From Planctomycetota bacterium (GTDB lineage: Bacteria > Planctomycetota > UBA1135 > UBA2386): a DNA stretch of 64,000 nt. A program made the translations under genes and the position numbers. The DNA lies in contig CANEYR010000001.1 of the NCBI GenBank assembly GCA_947444055.1, forward strand, positions 1-64,000, read 5' to 3'. Every line of letters begins with the position of its first letter. The first letter of the stretch is position 1. This document shows positions 11,035 to 20,286 of the stretch, piece after piece. The notes beneath the pieces are model-generated. The model did no database searches. It saw nothing but the letters and a program-made list of their open reading frames with translations, and was not told where the DNA came from.

Positions 11035-11505
11035 TCACTTCTTCGCGGCCTCGTAGTTCTTGCCGGCGGCGAACTCGATCTTGTCGACGCCTTCTCGCTT
11101 CGACAAGTTGACAACGTTGACGACCTCGCGCCACGGCACCATCTCCGCGGCGTCGATGATCACAGGAGTCTCCGGGTGCCCGCTTCGCACACGGTCGGCA
11201 TAGCTGTCCTTGATCAACGCCTGCAGTTGCGCGTCGTCGCGGATGATCGCTCTACCGAAGAGCCGAACCGTCGTCTTGTTGTCCTTGTCCCACAACAGGG
11301 CAACACGGATCTCCTCGATCGGCGTGTCCTTGGTCATGGGCGTGGTCTGCCCCTTGTCCTTGGGCAACCACGACTGGAACTTGCCTTCGAGCTCCTTGAA
11401 CTTCATGGAGCACATGAAGAAGACACACAAGCAGAAGATCACGTCGACCATGGGGACGACGTTGATGCCTACCGGGTTCTCATTGGGGTCTTGACTACCT
11501 GACAT
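11035..11505 (-). CDS. exbD: ExbD/TolR-family protein, copy 2
   Basis: Small stator subunit of a proton-motive-force motor: one N-terminal TM helix and a periplasmic domain. 156 residues. The TM motif VVPMVDVIFCLCVFFM contains the Asp essential for proton conduction in this family. A linker (SWLPKDKGQTTPMTKD) and a beta/alpha domain follow, ending in KIEFAAGKNYEAAKK. The ATG at 11505 is preferred because GAGGAA lies six bases upstream; the frame is open 7 codons further. It follows another exbD by 41 bp and differs strongly in sequence from it, so the two are probably not redundant. Confidence 0.92.
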   Translation of the reverse strand: MSGSQDPNENPVGINVVPMVDVIFCLCVFFMCSMKFKELEGKFQSWLPKDKGQTTPMTKDTPIEEIRVALLWDKDNKTTVRLFGRAIIRDDAQLQALIKDSYADRVRSGHPETPVIIDAAEMVPWREVVNVVNLSKREGVDKIEFAAGKNYEAAKK

Positions 11506-11546
11506 GGCGATTCCTCGTTCGGTCAAACTGCACGGTCACCCGCGCA

Positions 11547-12026
11547 TCAGACTTTGTCGGGGGTTGGTTTGATGGCCACCACTTCGATCTTGTAGAGACC
11601 GACGGTGGAGCATAGCTGGATGACGCGTTGCACCTCTTTGTAGGGTGCATCGGAGTCGGCCCGCAACATGATCGCGCGTGACGAAAAGTTCTCGCCCGCC
11701 TTGTTGGCTGGATCCGGTGAGAGTCTTGCCAGCTCATCCAGCGTGGCCCGCAGGTGACCCCAATCCGGGTACCCGTGACCGGCGATCTTGACGAACCAGA
11801 CGTCGTTCTCGCAGATCAGGTTGACCGTCGAGGTCTCGTAGCCTTCCTTCTCTTTGGGGTCCTCGATGGCCTTGTCAGCCAGCGGCAGCTTCATGTCTTC
11901 CGTGACTCGCTGCGTCATGTCGGCGCTGAGCATGAAGAACAGCAAGAGAAGGAACATGATGTCGATCATCGGGATGAGGTTGCAAGCAACGCTCTCCTCG
12001 ACGTCCTGGGATTTGAAGCGCGACAT
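11547..12026 (-). CDS. exbD: ExbD/TolR-family protein, copy 1
   Basis: 159 residues with the usual ExbD plan: a short cytoplasmic tail, a TM helix NLIPMIDIMFLLLLFFMLSA with the proton-carrying Asp, then a periplasmic domain ending in VGLYKIEVVAIKPTPDKV. It follows exbB by 9 bp and precedes the second exbD by 41 bp. Pairs of ExbD with one ExbB are known in other bacteria, where they can form heteromeric stators; that this is so here is inference. Confidence 0.94.
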   Translation of the reverse strand: MSRFKSQDVEESVACNLIPMIDIMFLLLLFFMLSADMTQRVTEDMKLPLADKAIEDPKEKEGYETSTVNLICENDVWFVKIAGHGYPDWGHLRATLDELARLSPDPANKAGENFSSRAIMLRADSDAPYKEVQRVIQLCSTVGLYKIEVVAIKPTPDKV

Positions 12027-12035
12027 GGTGCGACC

Positions 12036-12779
12036 TCACCCAACCGCGGGCTGCTTGTGACCAGTCATCTTGCCGACGAGGCTCTTCAGCATCTCGACGC
12101 CTTGCAGGTTCACCGACAGCGTCATCGACGTGACCTTGTTCTTGAACACGAAGTACGAGGTCAAGAAGATAATCGCGATGAAGAGGCCGAGGGTGGTGTT
12201 CACGAGCGACTCGTACACACCGACCGCCAAGTCCTTCGGGGTCGGCGCCTTCAGCTTTTCGATGACTTGGAAGGACGCGATCATGCCCGTCACGGTGCCG
12301 AGCAGGCCAAGCAGCGGGGCGACGTTGCCAAGCAGCGACAGATAGCTGATCTTCGCTTGCAGCTTGAAGGTCTCTTCCGCGGCTGATTGCTCGAGCACGC
12401 CGATCATCTCTTCGTAGCCAGCATGCCGCATACGCAGCGCGTTGCCGATGATGTTGGAGAGGTAGCCCTTGTCATCTTCGCAAACGGCGATGGCTTCCTT
12501 GTAGTTCTCGCCTTCGATCAAGGCTTCCAGCTCGTCGACGAGATCGGGGGGGGCAATCTTGTCGCGACGGATGCTGGTGCAGTGTTCGATCACCAGCGCG
12601 GTGCCGCCGATCGAAACAAACAAGAGCAACCAACCAACCGTGCCGGCCGCTTCGAACAGCTCAAGCCAGGACTTGCCGCCACCGTGGGGATCAACGGCGG
12701 CTTCCTGGGCGAACACGGTTCCGGTCGTCAAGGCCAAGGCCCCGAACACGAAGATGAGATTACGGACGGTGGGATGCAT
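12036..12779 (-). CDS. exbB: ExbB/TolQ/MotA-family proton channel protein
   Basis: Proton-channel subunit that powers TonB/TolA-like partners. 247 residues. An N-terminal hydrophobic stretch (FVFGALALTTGTVFAQE) looks like a cleavable signal or extra helix, as in some ExbB proteins. Then a TM helix (WLLLFVSIGGTALVIEH), a cytoplasmic domain, and two helices that include GNVAPLLGLLGTVTGMIASF and VNTTLGLFIAIIFLTSY, the conserved channel motifs. An 8-base G run lies at 12546-12553 on the plus strand. It leads the exbB-exbD-exbD cluster, 74 bp below the TPR gene. Confidence 0.95.
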   Translation of the reverse strand: MHPTVRNLIFVFGALALTTGTVFAQEAAVDPHGGGKSWLELFEAAGTVGWLLLFVSIGGTALVIEHCTSIRRDKIAPPDLVDELEALIEGENYKEAIAVCEDDKGYLSNIIGNALRMRHAGYEEMIGVLEQSAAEETFKLQAKISYLSLLGNVAPLLGLLGTVTGMIASFQVIEKLKAPTPKDLAVGVYESLVNTTLGLFIAIIFLTSYFVFKNKVTSMTLSVNLQGVEMLKSLVGKMTGHKQPAVG

Positions 12780-12837
12780 GAGAGCTACGGTCCTTGCGTG
12801 CGTTGGTAGGAGAGGGGTCGTTAGGGAGAATAGCAGG

Positions 12838-12863
12838 CAATCACTTCGGCCAATTACTTTGGC
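12838..12863. repeat. 13-bp tandem duplication across a stop codon
   Basis: On the minus strand gccaaagtaattg is followed directly by gccgaagtgattg. The first copy holds the TAA of the TPR gene (12854-12856). The second copy holds a TGA in the frame shifted by one base. Confidence 0.88.
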
Positions 12864-13936
12864 AAGTGGGCCGAGTGCGGAAACTCCTTGCGAAGCTGAT
12901 CCAGACGTTGGCGCGAACGATTCGCGTGCTGCTTCTTAAGGGTTTCGTCAGTTTCGAGATCGGCGAGGTGCTTGAAGGCCTCGGCGGCGCCAGCGAGGGC
13001 CCGCTCGTATTCCGTTGTGCCTTCACCAGGTGCGGGGGCGTAGGCGACCACACCGCGCAGATACATAAACAGCGCGTCGGTCACCTTCTCGGCATTGCGG
13101 GCGGTGACGCCGTCAAGCAACGCACGCTTGGCCAAGCCTGACCAGGCGCCGGCGAGCACTTCGTTGCCGCGAGCGCGGTCGATGATGCCGCGGTAGGCGG
13201 TGCGGGCGTCTTCGGCCTTGCCGTCCGCATCGTTGACACGGGCCAGAGCGAGCGTCGCCAACTCACCAATGGCGGCGGCACCTTGCTCGGCGCGGCTCGC
13301 TGTTTGGAAGCAAACCTTGGCGTTGACGAAGTCCTTCTTGGCCTCGTGCAAGAGCCCGCGGAAGTAGTCAAATGCCAACAGCTGGTTGGGGTTGGCGCCA
13401 GCTTCTTTTGCCGCCGCGGTGGCGGCATCGATCGCGGTGGTTCCACCGGTCAAGTCCGCGGTCGCCAGATACACCTCAACCAAGGCGCGGGTGGCGGGGA
13501 TCACATAGCGGGACTTCGGGCTCGACTTGACCAGCTCCAGCAGCGTCGCCGCCGCCTCGGGAAGCTGGCCCGATCGCAGTTGGCCGCAGCCGAACTGGAA
13601 CGCAACCGCCGGCTTCAACTCTTTGCGCAACGAAGTCTGCGCCAGCAAAGCTTGCAGTCGAGGCAATGCTGCCCCGCGGTTCCCAGAGTTCAATTGAGCG
13701 ATCGCTTGTTGGAACTCGACGACACCGTACTTGATCTCGGCAATGTCAGCCCACTGCAGGCTGGTAGCAGGCAGGTCATCCTTGCCCTTCTTGATCTTGA
13801 AGCGCAGCACGTCGTAGTCCTCTGATTCAATCCGGCCCGTCTCCACGGTGCCATTGCGCAGAATGACGGTGTCCGCTTGGGCCAACAGGGCTGGCGCCAG
13901 GCTCAACAAGAAGGCGGGCAGAATCGAGTGCTTCAT
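12854..13936 (-). CDS. Secreted TPR-type protein
   Basis: 360 residues. MKHSILPAFLLSLAPALLAQ is a signal peptide, so I start at 13936 although the frame is open upstream to 14056. A short beta-rich segment follows (TVILRNGTVETGRIESEDYD, the kind of SH3-like strand pair often placed before repeats in such proteins). The rest is Ala-rich helical repeats consistent with tetratricopeptide repeats. A periplasmic protein-protein scaffold is the natural reading. It lies between the larger TPR gene (120 bp away) and exbB (74 bp), so it probably belongs to the same envelope system. Confidence 0.8.
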   Translation of the reverse strand: MKHSILPAFLLSLAPALLAQADTVILRNGTVETGRIESEDYDVLRFKIKKGKDDLPATSLQWADIAEIKYGVVEFQQAIAQLNSGNRGAALPRLQALLAQTSLRKELKPAVAFQFGCGQLRSGQLPEAAATLLELVKSSPKSRYVIPATRALVEVYLATADLTGGTTAIDAATAAAKEAGANPNQLLAFDYFRGLLHEAKKDFVNAKVCFQTASRAEQGAAAIGELATLALARVNDADGKAEDARTAYRGIIDRARGNEVLAGAWSGLAKRALLDGVTARNAEKVTDALFMYLRGVVAYAPAPGEGTTEYERALAGAAEAFKHLADLETDETLKKQHANRSRQRLDQLRKEFPHSAHLPK

Positions 13937-14005
13937 GGACATCGGGCGGTAAATCGGTGGACTTGCGTCGGTAGCTTTCGAGTAACCAGGGTCAGAACCC
14001 ACGAT

Positions 14006-14045
14006 CTGTAACCACTTGCCTGTAACCGGCGTCTGTAGCCGGTAC
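14006..14045. repeat. 13/14-bp degenerate tandem repeat in the TPR-TPR spacer
   Basis: ctgtaacc or ctgtagcc recurs at 14006, 14020 and 14033 with similar tails. accggc/gccggt (14025-14030 and 14038-14043) can also form a weak hairpin. It lies 12-50 bp past the stop of the large TPR gene. Confidence 0.7.
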
Positions 14046-14056
14046 GCATACCCCAC

Positions 14057-16861
14057 TCATTTTGGGAGCTTGTCATTAATGGCGAGCCGGAGGGTACGGA
14101 ACCGAACCTTCAGGCCGAACCGGTCCCCATCGAAGTCTGGGTTGCGCCGCTCTAACGAGTTCAGGGAGATATTCGCTGGCTCGTATTGGCCGCGATCGAA
14201 CAGGCTCTGGATCTGGCCGAACCGGGCGTGCCACCAATGGCGCGAGTCTTCAGGCACGCCCATGAACAGACGATCGAAAATGTCGGTTGCACTGGCGCGG
14301 CGCGCTTTCGCATCCCCGGTGGTAGCGGCCAACAGCGCGTAACCCCATTCTAGGTACGCCGTCAACAAGTCAGGCTTCTTCGACAACACCGTGGGATCGA
14401 GTCGACGATTGGCCCCCAGAACGCGTTCCTTCGCGAAGACCTTGGCGAGCTCGTTCTCACAGTCGTTCCAATTGCCTTGGAACCCGAGCAGCCGCGCATA
14501 ACCGATCTGGCCCTTATAGGGAAGTTCGTTGGCTTCGCTCAGGCGCCGGTAGATATGCACAGCCCCCACCCACGCCTCGCTATTGCCAGCTTTGAACTGC
14601 GGCACTTCGACCCATGACTCGATCTTCTCATCGAGGTTGTTGTTGATCATGCCGATGACCCGCAGACGATCCGCAATCTGCAAGACCTCGGCGCTGGTGG
14701 CTCCCTCGGTGCCCGCACTCTTCAAGTAGAACGTGGTCGCGCGGCGCCAGATGGCGGCTGCGGCTTGCCGTTCCTTCAACTTGTTGCGCTCCACGGCCAT
14801 GTTGTCGAGCTCGGTGGCGAGCGAGCGACAGGTCGACAGCAACTGCTTCGATGTCGGGGCCTTCTCAAGCGCCGCCTCCATCGCGGACGCGGCTTCGTCG
14901 ATCGCACCTTGCACGAGTCGGGTGCGGATCTTCAACGCCCACACGACTGGCGCTTGTGGGTCCCCGTCGGCGAGGTTGAGTTTGGCCAGTACGGTTTCGG
15001 CGTCCGCGGGGCGCTTTGGTTGCCCAGTCAGGAACAGGTTAGCAAGAGCGACTCTCGTCTTGAACTCTGACAGGTCAAGCCTGGCCAGGCCCGCTTTGTC
15101 GACCGTCTGCGGGCGAGTGTTGTCAATGTCACGCAGCAACGATTCAAACCCGCTGAGAGCCTTGGTGGTGAACACCTCCGCTTCCTTGGTTTGACCACCG
15201 TTCGCCAGGCTGCGGCCGTGGCGCAGGTTGCAAGTCGCAGCCCGTTCACGCGCTTCGAGGTACACACTCGAGTTGGACTGAATGCTCTCGTAGACCTTGA
15301 CCGCGGCGAGATAGTTCTGCGCCCGCTCCATGCGTTCGCCATCGAGCAATTGCAACGAACCCACGCGCACGTCATTCGGATAGTCGCGAACCAACTGTTT
15401 GCTGCGCTCGTCGATGAGACGCTTGAACATCGGCATCTGCGGCGACTCGTCCAACTTGACGAAGCACTGCACGGAGCGCCACAACGCGTCCGGTGCCTGT
15501 TCAGACTTGGGGAAACGCCGGACCAGATCATCGAACGCCACACTCGCTTCGTGGTACCATTCGCGCGTTGCGAAGATGGCGCCGGTGATCAGGATCGATT
15601 CGATGACGAGCTTGTCGTCGGCGGCGGCCGCATTCAGTTGCACGGTCCGACACAGGCGCAAGGCTTGGTCGTAGTCACCCTGCAGGGCCAGCGTCTCGGC
15701 ACTGCGCAAGAGTTTGCTCGGGTCGACTCCTGATCCTGACGGACCACTGTTAGAAAGCAGGAGCCCTAGCAACTCCTGACCCTTGCGGCCCCATTGCCCC
15801 CCCATATCCACGAGCTGCTGCGCTTCCTTGGTGGCGACTTCGTTCTCACCAAGCTGCACGTGGGCATTGGCCATGGCCGCGAGCAACGCCGGGCCTTGGG
15901 CGGCCTCGAGCGGCTGCGGGATCGTCGCGAAGAAGTCCTTCGCGACCACCACCACTTTGGCCCAATCCTTTTGGTCCTGCAGGAACAGCGACTTTTGCAG
16001 GGACGCCGCGGCGATCACGTCGGCCGCATCCTTGTCCACTGGGTAGACACCGTCTTTGTTGCGATCGAAGCGCTCACGCAACGCGATGCCCTCATCGCAG
16101 GCAGCCAAGGCGCCCTCGATGTTGCCCAGTCGTTGGTGGCAAAGAGCCTGCGTCAACTTAGCTTCAAAAGCCGCCAGCGAGTCGCTGAAATCGAGGTCGA
16201 ACTCTTCGAGGGTATCCAGCGAGACTTCGACGTGATGTTTGGCGTGCAGCGAATCCGCTGGGTGAATCAGCGAGTGGTAGTAGTGCAGTCGGCCAAGGCC
16301 GTAGAAGGCGACCAGCAAAGGAATCTCGGAGCCCGGCACTTCATCGCTGCGGATCTTCTCGCACTCGGCTTTGCGCTGCTCCAAGTCGGTGACCGCAGCC
16401 TTGAAAACGGTCTCGGCGTCCTTGCGCAAGCCCGCGACCTTTTCGGGATCCTGTTCCTGCGCCAAGGCTTCGACCATGGCATCGGCAAGCAGGCGGAATT
16501 GATCAATCCACTCACCGACGAGGATGCTCGCCGCCTCGCTCTTCAGGTCGGCCGCCTTCAGTTGTGTGGCTTTGTCCTCAAGCCCCTTGAGCACAAGGTC
16601 GCGACGTCCGACGGCGTCTCCACTCTGCGTCTTCAGAGCGATCTGCAATCTCGTATGAATCAATTCGACTGCCTTCTTCTCACTGTCAGGCAGGGTTGAT
16701 GCGGCTACGAGCTCAGCGACGCGCAGCGCCTCTTGGATGTAGTTGACGCGCCACAGTCCTTCGACAAAGGCGGCGTTCGACGGACCAAGAATGGCGGGCG
16801 ACTGGGCCGGTGCCGTCAGCGCCAACAGCGCAACGGCACCAACAACGGATCGAATCGTCAT
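14057..16861 (-). CDS. Large secreted TPR-type protein
   Basis: 934 residues. MTIRSVVGAVALLALTAPAQ is a signal peptide; a TTG five codons upstream is the alternative start. Everything after it is helical repeats with TPR spacing, for example LALQGDYDQALRLCRTVQLN, ALCHQRLGNIEGALAACDEG and DALWRSVQCFVKLDESPQ. No catalytic motif is evident. Only 4 bp separate it from the upstream TonB-like gene, so the two are almost certainly co-transcribed. A periplasmic scaffold working with the TonB-like protein and the ExbB/ExbD motor is my inference. Confidence 0.82.
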   Translation of the reverse strand: MTIRSVVGAVALLALTAPAQSPAILGPSNAAFVEGLWRVNYIQEALRVAELVAASTLPDSEKKAVELIHTRLQIALKTQSGDAVGRRDLVLKGLEDKATQLKAADLKSEAASILVGEWIDQFRLLADAMVEALAQEQDPEKVAGLRKDAETVFKAAVTDLEQRKAECEKIRSDEVPGSEIPLLVAFYGLGRLHYYHSLIHPADSLHAKHHVEVSLDTLEEFDLDFSDSLAAFEAKLTQALCHQRLGNIEGALAACDEGIALRERFDRNKDGVYPVDKDAADVIAAASLQKSLFLQDQKDWAKVVVVAKDFFATIPQPLEAAQGPALLAAMANAHVQLGENEVATKEAQQLVDMGGQWGRKGQELLGLLLSNSGPSGSGVDPSKLLRSAETLALQGDYDQALRLCRTVQLNAAAADDKLVIESILITGAIFATREWYHEASVAFDDLVRRFPKSEQAPDALWRSVQCFVKLDESPQMPMFKRLIDERSKQLVRDYPNDVRVGSLQLLDGERMERAQNYLAAVKVYESIQSNSSVYLEARERAATCNLRHGRSLANGGQTKEAEVFTTKALSGFESLLRDIDNTRPQTVDKAGLARLDLSEFKTRVALANLFLTGQPKRPADAETVLAKLNLADGDPQAPVVWALKIRTRLVQGAIDEAASAMEAALEKAPTSKQLLSTCRSLATELDNMAVERNKLKERQAAAAIWRRATTFYLKSAGTEGATSAEVLQIADRLRVIGMINNNLDEKIESWVEVPQFKAGNSEAWVGAVHIYRRLSEANELPYKGQIGYARLLGFQGNWNDCENELAKVFAKERVLGANRRLDPTVLSKKPDLLTAYLEWGYALLAATTGDAKARRASATDIFDRLFMGVPEDSRHWWHARFGQIQSLFDRGQYEPANISLNSLERRNPDFDGDRFGLKVRFRTLRLAINDKLPK

Positions 16862-16865
16862 ACGA

Positions 16866-18416
16866 TCAGCGACCAAAGGACACCTTGCCGTAACGGAAGT
16901 AGGCTTCGAGGCACAGGATCATGGTGGCGGTGGCATACACACGCCCACCCTCTTCGCCCCAGGCGTCAACCGGATCCCAAGAACCCTTGTCGTTGCCGGT
17001 TGTCTTCTGCGTCTTCAACGCCGCGGCGGTCAGCTTCTTGGACCACGTGTCCCAGTGCTTGCCGCCGATCTGGTACATCGCGTAGCTTGCATAGTACCAG
17101 TAATACATATCGATCGACCCATCCTTCTCATTCCACACGGGTGGCTTGCTCAGGATGGTGTCAGCCGACTTCATCATGATCGGCACTTCTTTGGGCTCCT
17201 GATGCATCAGGTAGCGACACAACAGCACGACGCCCGTGAGCGACTCGGTCTTGTTGGCTGGGAAGCGATCTTGCATGCCCACCGGGCGCGAGCTGCCTTG
17301 GCCAGCCTTGGTGTAACCCGCTGCGCCGGTGCCCGGATCGGTGACGCCTTCGAAGAAGACCATCGCGGTCTTCAACGCCGACTCATCGACCGCGAGATCA
17401 AACGCCTGGGCAGACAGTAGGGCCTGCACCATCCAGCCGGTGATCGACGTGTCACCATCGGGTTCGCGCGGCTGGTAGCGCCAGACGCCGTAGGGGTTGC
17501 GGGCGTTGGCGATGTAGTTGACGGCGTTTTGGGCGTGCACCTTGTAAGGACGGTGCTCGGAGAGGCCGTACGCTTCGCACAAGGCAACCGTCGCAATCGC
17601 GTGGGAGTAGGCAAATGCTTGCGACGCCGTCGTCCCAATCAAGCCGTTCTCCCCCTGCTGTTCGAGCAACCACTTGACGCCCTTGCGAACCTGCTGGCGA
17701 TAGGTGCCGAGCTTGAGGGTGTTGCCTTCGCCAAGGAAGGCAAGCAGCGCCAAGCCGGTAATGCCAACATCGTGCACGGCAAGACCAGGGCCCGTGCATG
17801 GGTCGCCTTCCTTGTCGTGCTTCATGAAGCCAGCCGCATCCCAGCGACCGTCTTCATCCTGGTGCTTGCGCAGCCACTCAAGGCCCGCGGTGATCGCCTC
17901 GTTGACGCGGCCACCGGCACCACCTGGACCGTTGCCACGTCCGAAGCGGCTGCCGTACTTGCCGCCGCCTGGGCGACGTCCACCTACGGCCGACGGCGCA
18001 ATGCCGTGATGGCCAGGACCGTTGACGCCAATCGCGGAGCCACCGGTGGTGTCACCGCTTGGCAGGTTGGTCAGGTCGCTGGTCGCGTTCGGGTCGGTCG
18101 GATCGCCTTGCTCCGGGTCGTCGACGGCATCCGGATTCAGCTCCGTCATGTCGCTCGGGACGATGTCCTGGTCCTTGAGCTTGGGCACTTCCTCGCGGTC
18201 GACGATGGCCGGGGGCTCGATTTCCTCCAGCTGCTGGCTGGGAGCCGAGACGCGAATCTCGCCCGGCGTCGAGTCGTCAAATTGCGCCTCGTGCGCGTAA
18301 TACATGATGCTCGCGATCGCGATGACCACGACGTGAAGCAGCACGGCGATCATCACCCAGGGGGACTGGGTCGCGAGCGCCTTGCCGATCTTCGGAGAGT
18401 CAGTTTGTTCGCTCAT
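16866..18416 (-). CDS. TonB/TolA-like membrane protein fused to a squalene-cyclase-type alpha/alpha barrel
   Basis: 516 residues. A short cytoplasmic tail leads to one TM helix (about 19-40, WVMIAVLLHVVVIAIASIM) with a His at position 28 inside it, as in TonB and TolA, where a TM histidine is needed to couple to ExbB/ExbD. Then comes an acidic, Pro-containing periplasmic stretch (about 45-110), a Gly-rich linker (about 115-165) and a domain of prenyltransferase/squalene-oxidase repeats (AGLEWLRKHQDEDGRWD, DTSITGWMVQALLSAQ). The cyclase DxDD motif is not evident, so a terpene cyclase is unlikely. It is the first gene of the locus holding exbB-exbD-exbD. Confidence 0.82.
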   Translation of the reverse strand: MSEQTDSPKIGKALATQSPWVMIAVLLHVVVIAIASIMYYAHEAQFDDSTPGEIRVSAPSQQLEEIEPPAIVDREEVPKLKDQDIVPSDMTELNPDAVDDPEQGDPTDPNATSDLTNLPSGDTTGGSAIGVNGPGHHGIAPSAVGGRRPGGGKYGSRFGRGNGPGGAGGRVNEAITAGLEWLRKHQDEDGRWDAAGFMKHDKEGDPCTGPGLAVHDVGITGLALLAFLGEGNTLKLGTYRQQVRKGVKWLLEQQGENGLIGTTASQAFAYSHAIATVALCEAYGLSEHRPYKVHAQNAVNYIANARNPYGVWRYQPREPDGDTSITGWMVQALLSAQAFDLAVDESALKTAMVFFEGVTDPGTGAAGYTKAGQGSSRPVGMQDRFPANKTESLTGVVLLCRYLMHQEPKEVPIMMKSADTILSKPPVWNEKDGSIDMYYWYYASYAMYQIGGKHWDTWSKKLTAAALKTQKTTGNDKGSWDPVDAWGEEGGRVYATATMILCLEAYFRYGKVSFGR

Positions 18417-18693
18417 GGGACGTACTAGCCTCCCGTCGACGCAGTGGTTGCGTTCGTCGGCGGAATCAGAGGGGTCATGGCTTCTACCTTAGTTGCGTTG
18501 CTTGTCACGGTACCTCGCGTGTTCGTTGGGTTGTCCTAAGCAAGCGGTCGAACGGTGGTTGCAGCGCATCGGTTCGGTGCTGTGATCGATTCTTACACGG
18601 CCATGATCCAATCGCCACCAACCTTGATGCTGCCTTGACGCGATAAACATCCCGTCGATTGCGAGAGAACGAGTCGCTGCCCATGCTGTCCGC
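18417..18693. promoter_or_regulatory. Divergent intergenic region, envelope locus / two-component pair
   Basis: These 277 bp separate the divergent starts at 18416 (minus) and 18694 (plus). Both promoters should lie here. I see no confident sigma-70 pair, operator palindrome or small gene. Confidence 0.4.
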
Positions 18694-20286
18694 GTGAGCC
18701 AGCTTGCTTCGCTTCCGCCAGAGGTCCCGGACGGCCAGGCGCGGCGTCGTTCGTCGCGACTTGGGGATCTGTTGGCCCCCACCCACAAGAGCCCGTCTCG
18801 CCCTTACCTGCATTCGCTGCTATGGGTTGCGGCCGCCACCGGCATCGCGCACCTCTTCCCGTTGGTCGACCTAGCCAACGTGGTCATGGTCTACCTGCTG
18901 GCCGTCGTGCTGGTCGCGGCGAAACTCGGCCGCGGTCCCTCGATCGTGGCGACGGTGTTCGGGGTGGCCAGCTTCGTGTCGTTCTTTGTGCCGCAGTACT
19001 ACTCCGATGCGCAATCCGACCTGCGCTTCCTGCCGACTTTCTTGGTCATGCTGTTTGTCGGACTGGTCGTCTCGTCGCTGACGTCCGCCTTGCGTTTTGA
19101 GGCCATCAGCACCAACCGTCGCGAGAAGCGCAGCCAGGCGCTGTATTTGATCTCGCGCGGGCTAGCTGCCGCCGAGAGTCGCGAGTTCGTCGCCGACGTG
19201 GTCCGCGAGCATCTCAAGGGCATCTTCGGCTGCAGCTGCCAACTGCTCGAGTACACGCCCGCTGGCCTGCTGCCGTGTCCGCGAACCGAGCAACCGTTCG
19301 TGCTCACCGCCGAGGAGCGCCGACGCATCCAAATCGCGGTGCGTGAGCGCGCCACGTTCGACACCGAGAACTCGATCTTTCTGCCCATGGTCGTCGCCAA
19401 CGAGACGGTCGGGGTGCTGCACTGCCAAGGCATCGACCGCCAACACTTGGCCTCGGCCGCGAACATCCGGTTACTCGAAGCGCTCGCCAACAATGCGGCC
19501 ATCGTGTTGCATCGCATGACCCTCGGTGACGAAGCTCGATCCACGCAGCAGCGCGCCGATGTCGAACGCCTGCGCAACGTCATGCTGAGTTCGATGAGCC
19601 ACGACTTCCGGACCCCGCTTGCTTCGATCACTGGTGCCATCACGACCCTGCTCGACAGTGCGCACCGCATCGACGAGGCGACCCGCATCGACTTGATGCA
19701 GTCGATCCGCGAGGACGCGGAGTTCCTCGAACGCCAGATTCGCAACTTGCTCGACCTGACCAAGCTCGAGTCCGGCAGCTTGGAGATCCGACGCGAACTG
19801 CACCCGATGGACGAAGTCGTTGGCGGCGCCATGACGCGCGTCGAGAAGGCACTCGAAGGCCGGCGCGTCGACACCGATGTCTCGCCGCACTTGCCCATGG
19901 TTGCGATCGACGCGCTGCTGATCGAGCAACTGCTGGTCAACCTGATCGAGAACGCCGCCCGCTATGCGCCCGCTCGCAGCCCGATCGAAGTCGCGGTGCA
20001 GCAATGCGGCGATCGCATCCGCATGCAAGTCGCCGACCGTGGACCCGGCATTCCGAGCGGTCAGCACGAACGTGTGTTCGAGAAGTTCTATCGGGTTGGC
20101 GGTGCCAGCCGCACCAGTGGCGGCGGCCTGGGCCTGGCGATCTGCAAGGCCATCGCGCAACTGCACGGTGGCTGCATCTGGGTCGAGGACCGAGTCGGTG
20201 GCGGTGCCCTGTTCCAAGTCGACCTGCCGATTGGGGAAGGGCAGGCGGCCGACCAGACGGCGCCGAACCTCGGAGGTGCGCTGTGA
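18694..20286 (+). CDS. KdpD-like sensor histidine kinase lacking the KdpD N-terminal domain
   Basis: 530 residues. A membrane domain of the DUF4118 type found in KdpD (about 25-130, four hydrophobic helices such as VMVYLLAVVLVAAKL) is followed by a GAF-like region. The kinase core has the H box SSMSHDFRTPLASITGAITT, the N box LLVNLIENAARYAP, DRGPGIP, and GGGLGLAICKAIAQLHGG. KdpD itself is about 900 residues with an N-terminal KdpD/Usp part; that part is missing here. No kdpFABC genes are in the window, so a potassium role is not established. GTG start. The response regulator overlaps its stop as GTGA. Confidence 0.92.
   Translation: MSQLASLPPEVPDGQARRRSSRLGDLLAPTHKSPSRPYLHSLLWVAAATGIAHLFPLVDLANVVMVYLLAVVLVAAKLGRGPSIVATVFGVASFVSFFVPQYYSDAQSDLRFLPTFLVMLFVGLVVSSLTSALRFEAISTNRREKRSQALYLISRGLAAAESREFVADVVREHLKGIFGCSCQLLEYTPAGLLPCPRTEQPFVLTAEERRRIQIAVRERATFDTENSIFLPMVVANETVGVLHCQGIDRQHLASAANIRLLEALANNAAIVLHRMTLGDEARSTQQRADVERLRNVMLSSMSHDFRTPLASITGAITTLLDSAHRIDEATRIDLMQSIREDAEFLERQIRNLLDLTKLESGSLEIRRELHPMDEVVGGAMTRVEKALEGRRVDTDVSPHLPMVAIDALLIEQLLVNLIENAARYAPARSPIEVAVQQCGDRIRMQVADRGPGIPSGQHERVFEKFYRVGGASRTSGGGLGLAICKAIAQLHGGCIWVEDRVGGGALFQVDLPIGEGQAADQTAPNLGGAL

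Noticed and set aside
16866-18416. Terpene cyclase assignment for the alpha/alpha-barrel protein
   Set aside because: No DxDD motif and the N-terminus is a TonB-like membrane anchor, so the repeats are more likely a structural or binding barrel.
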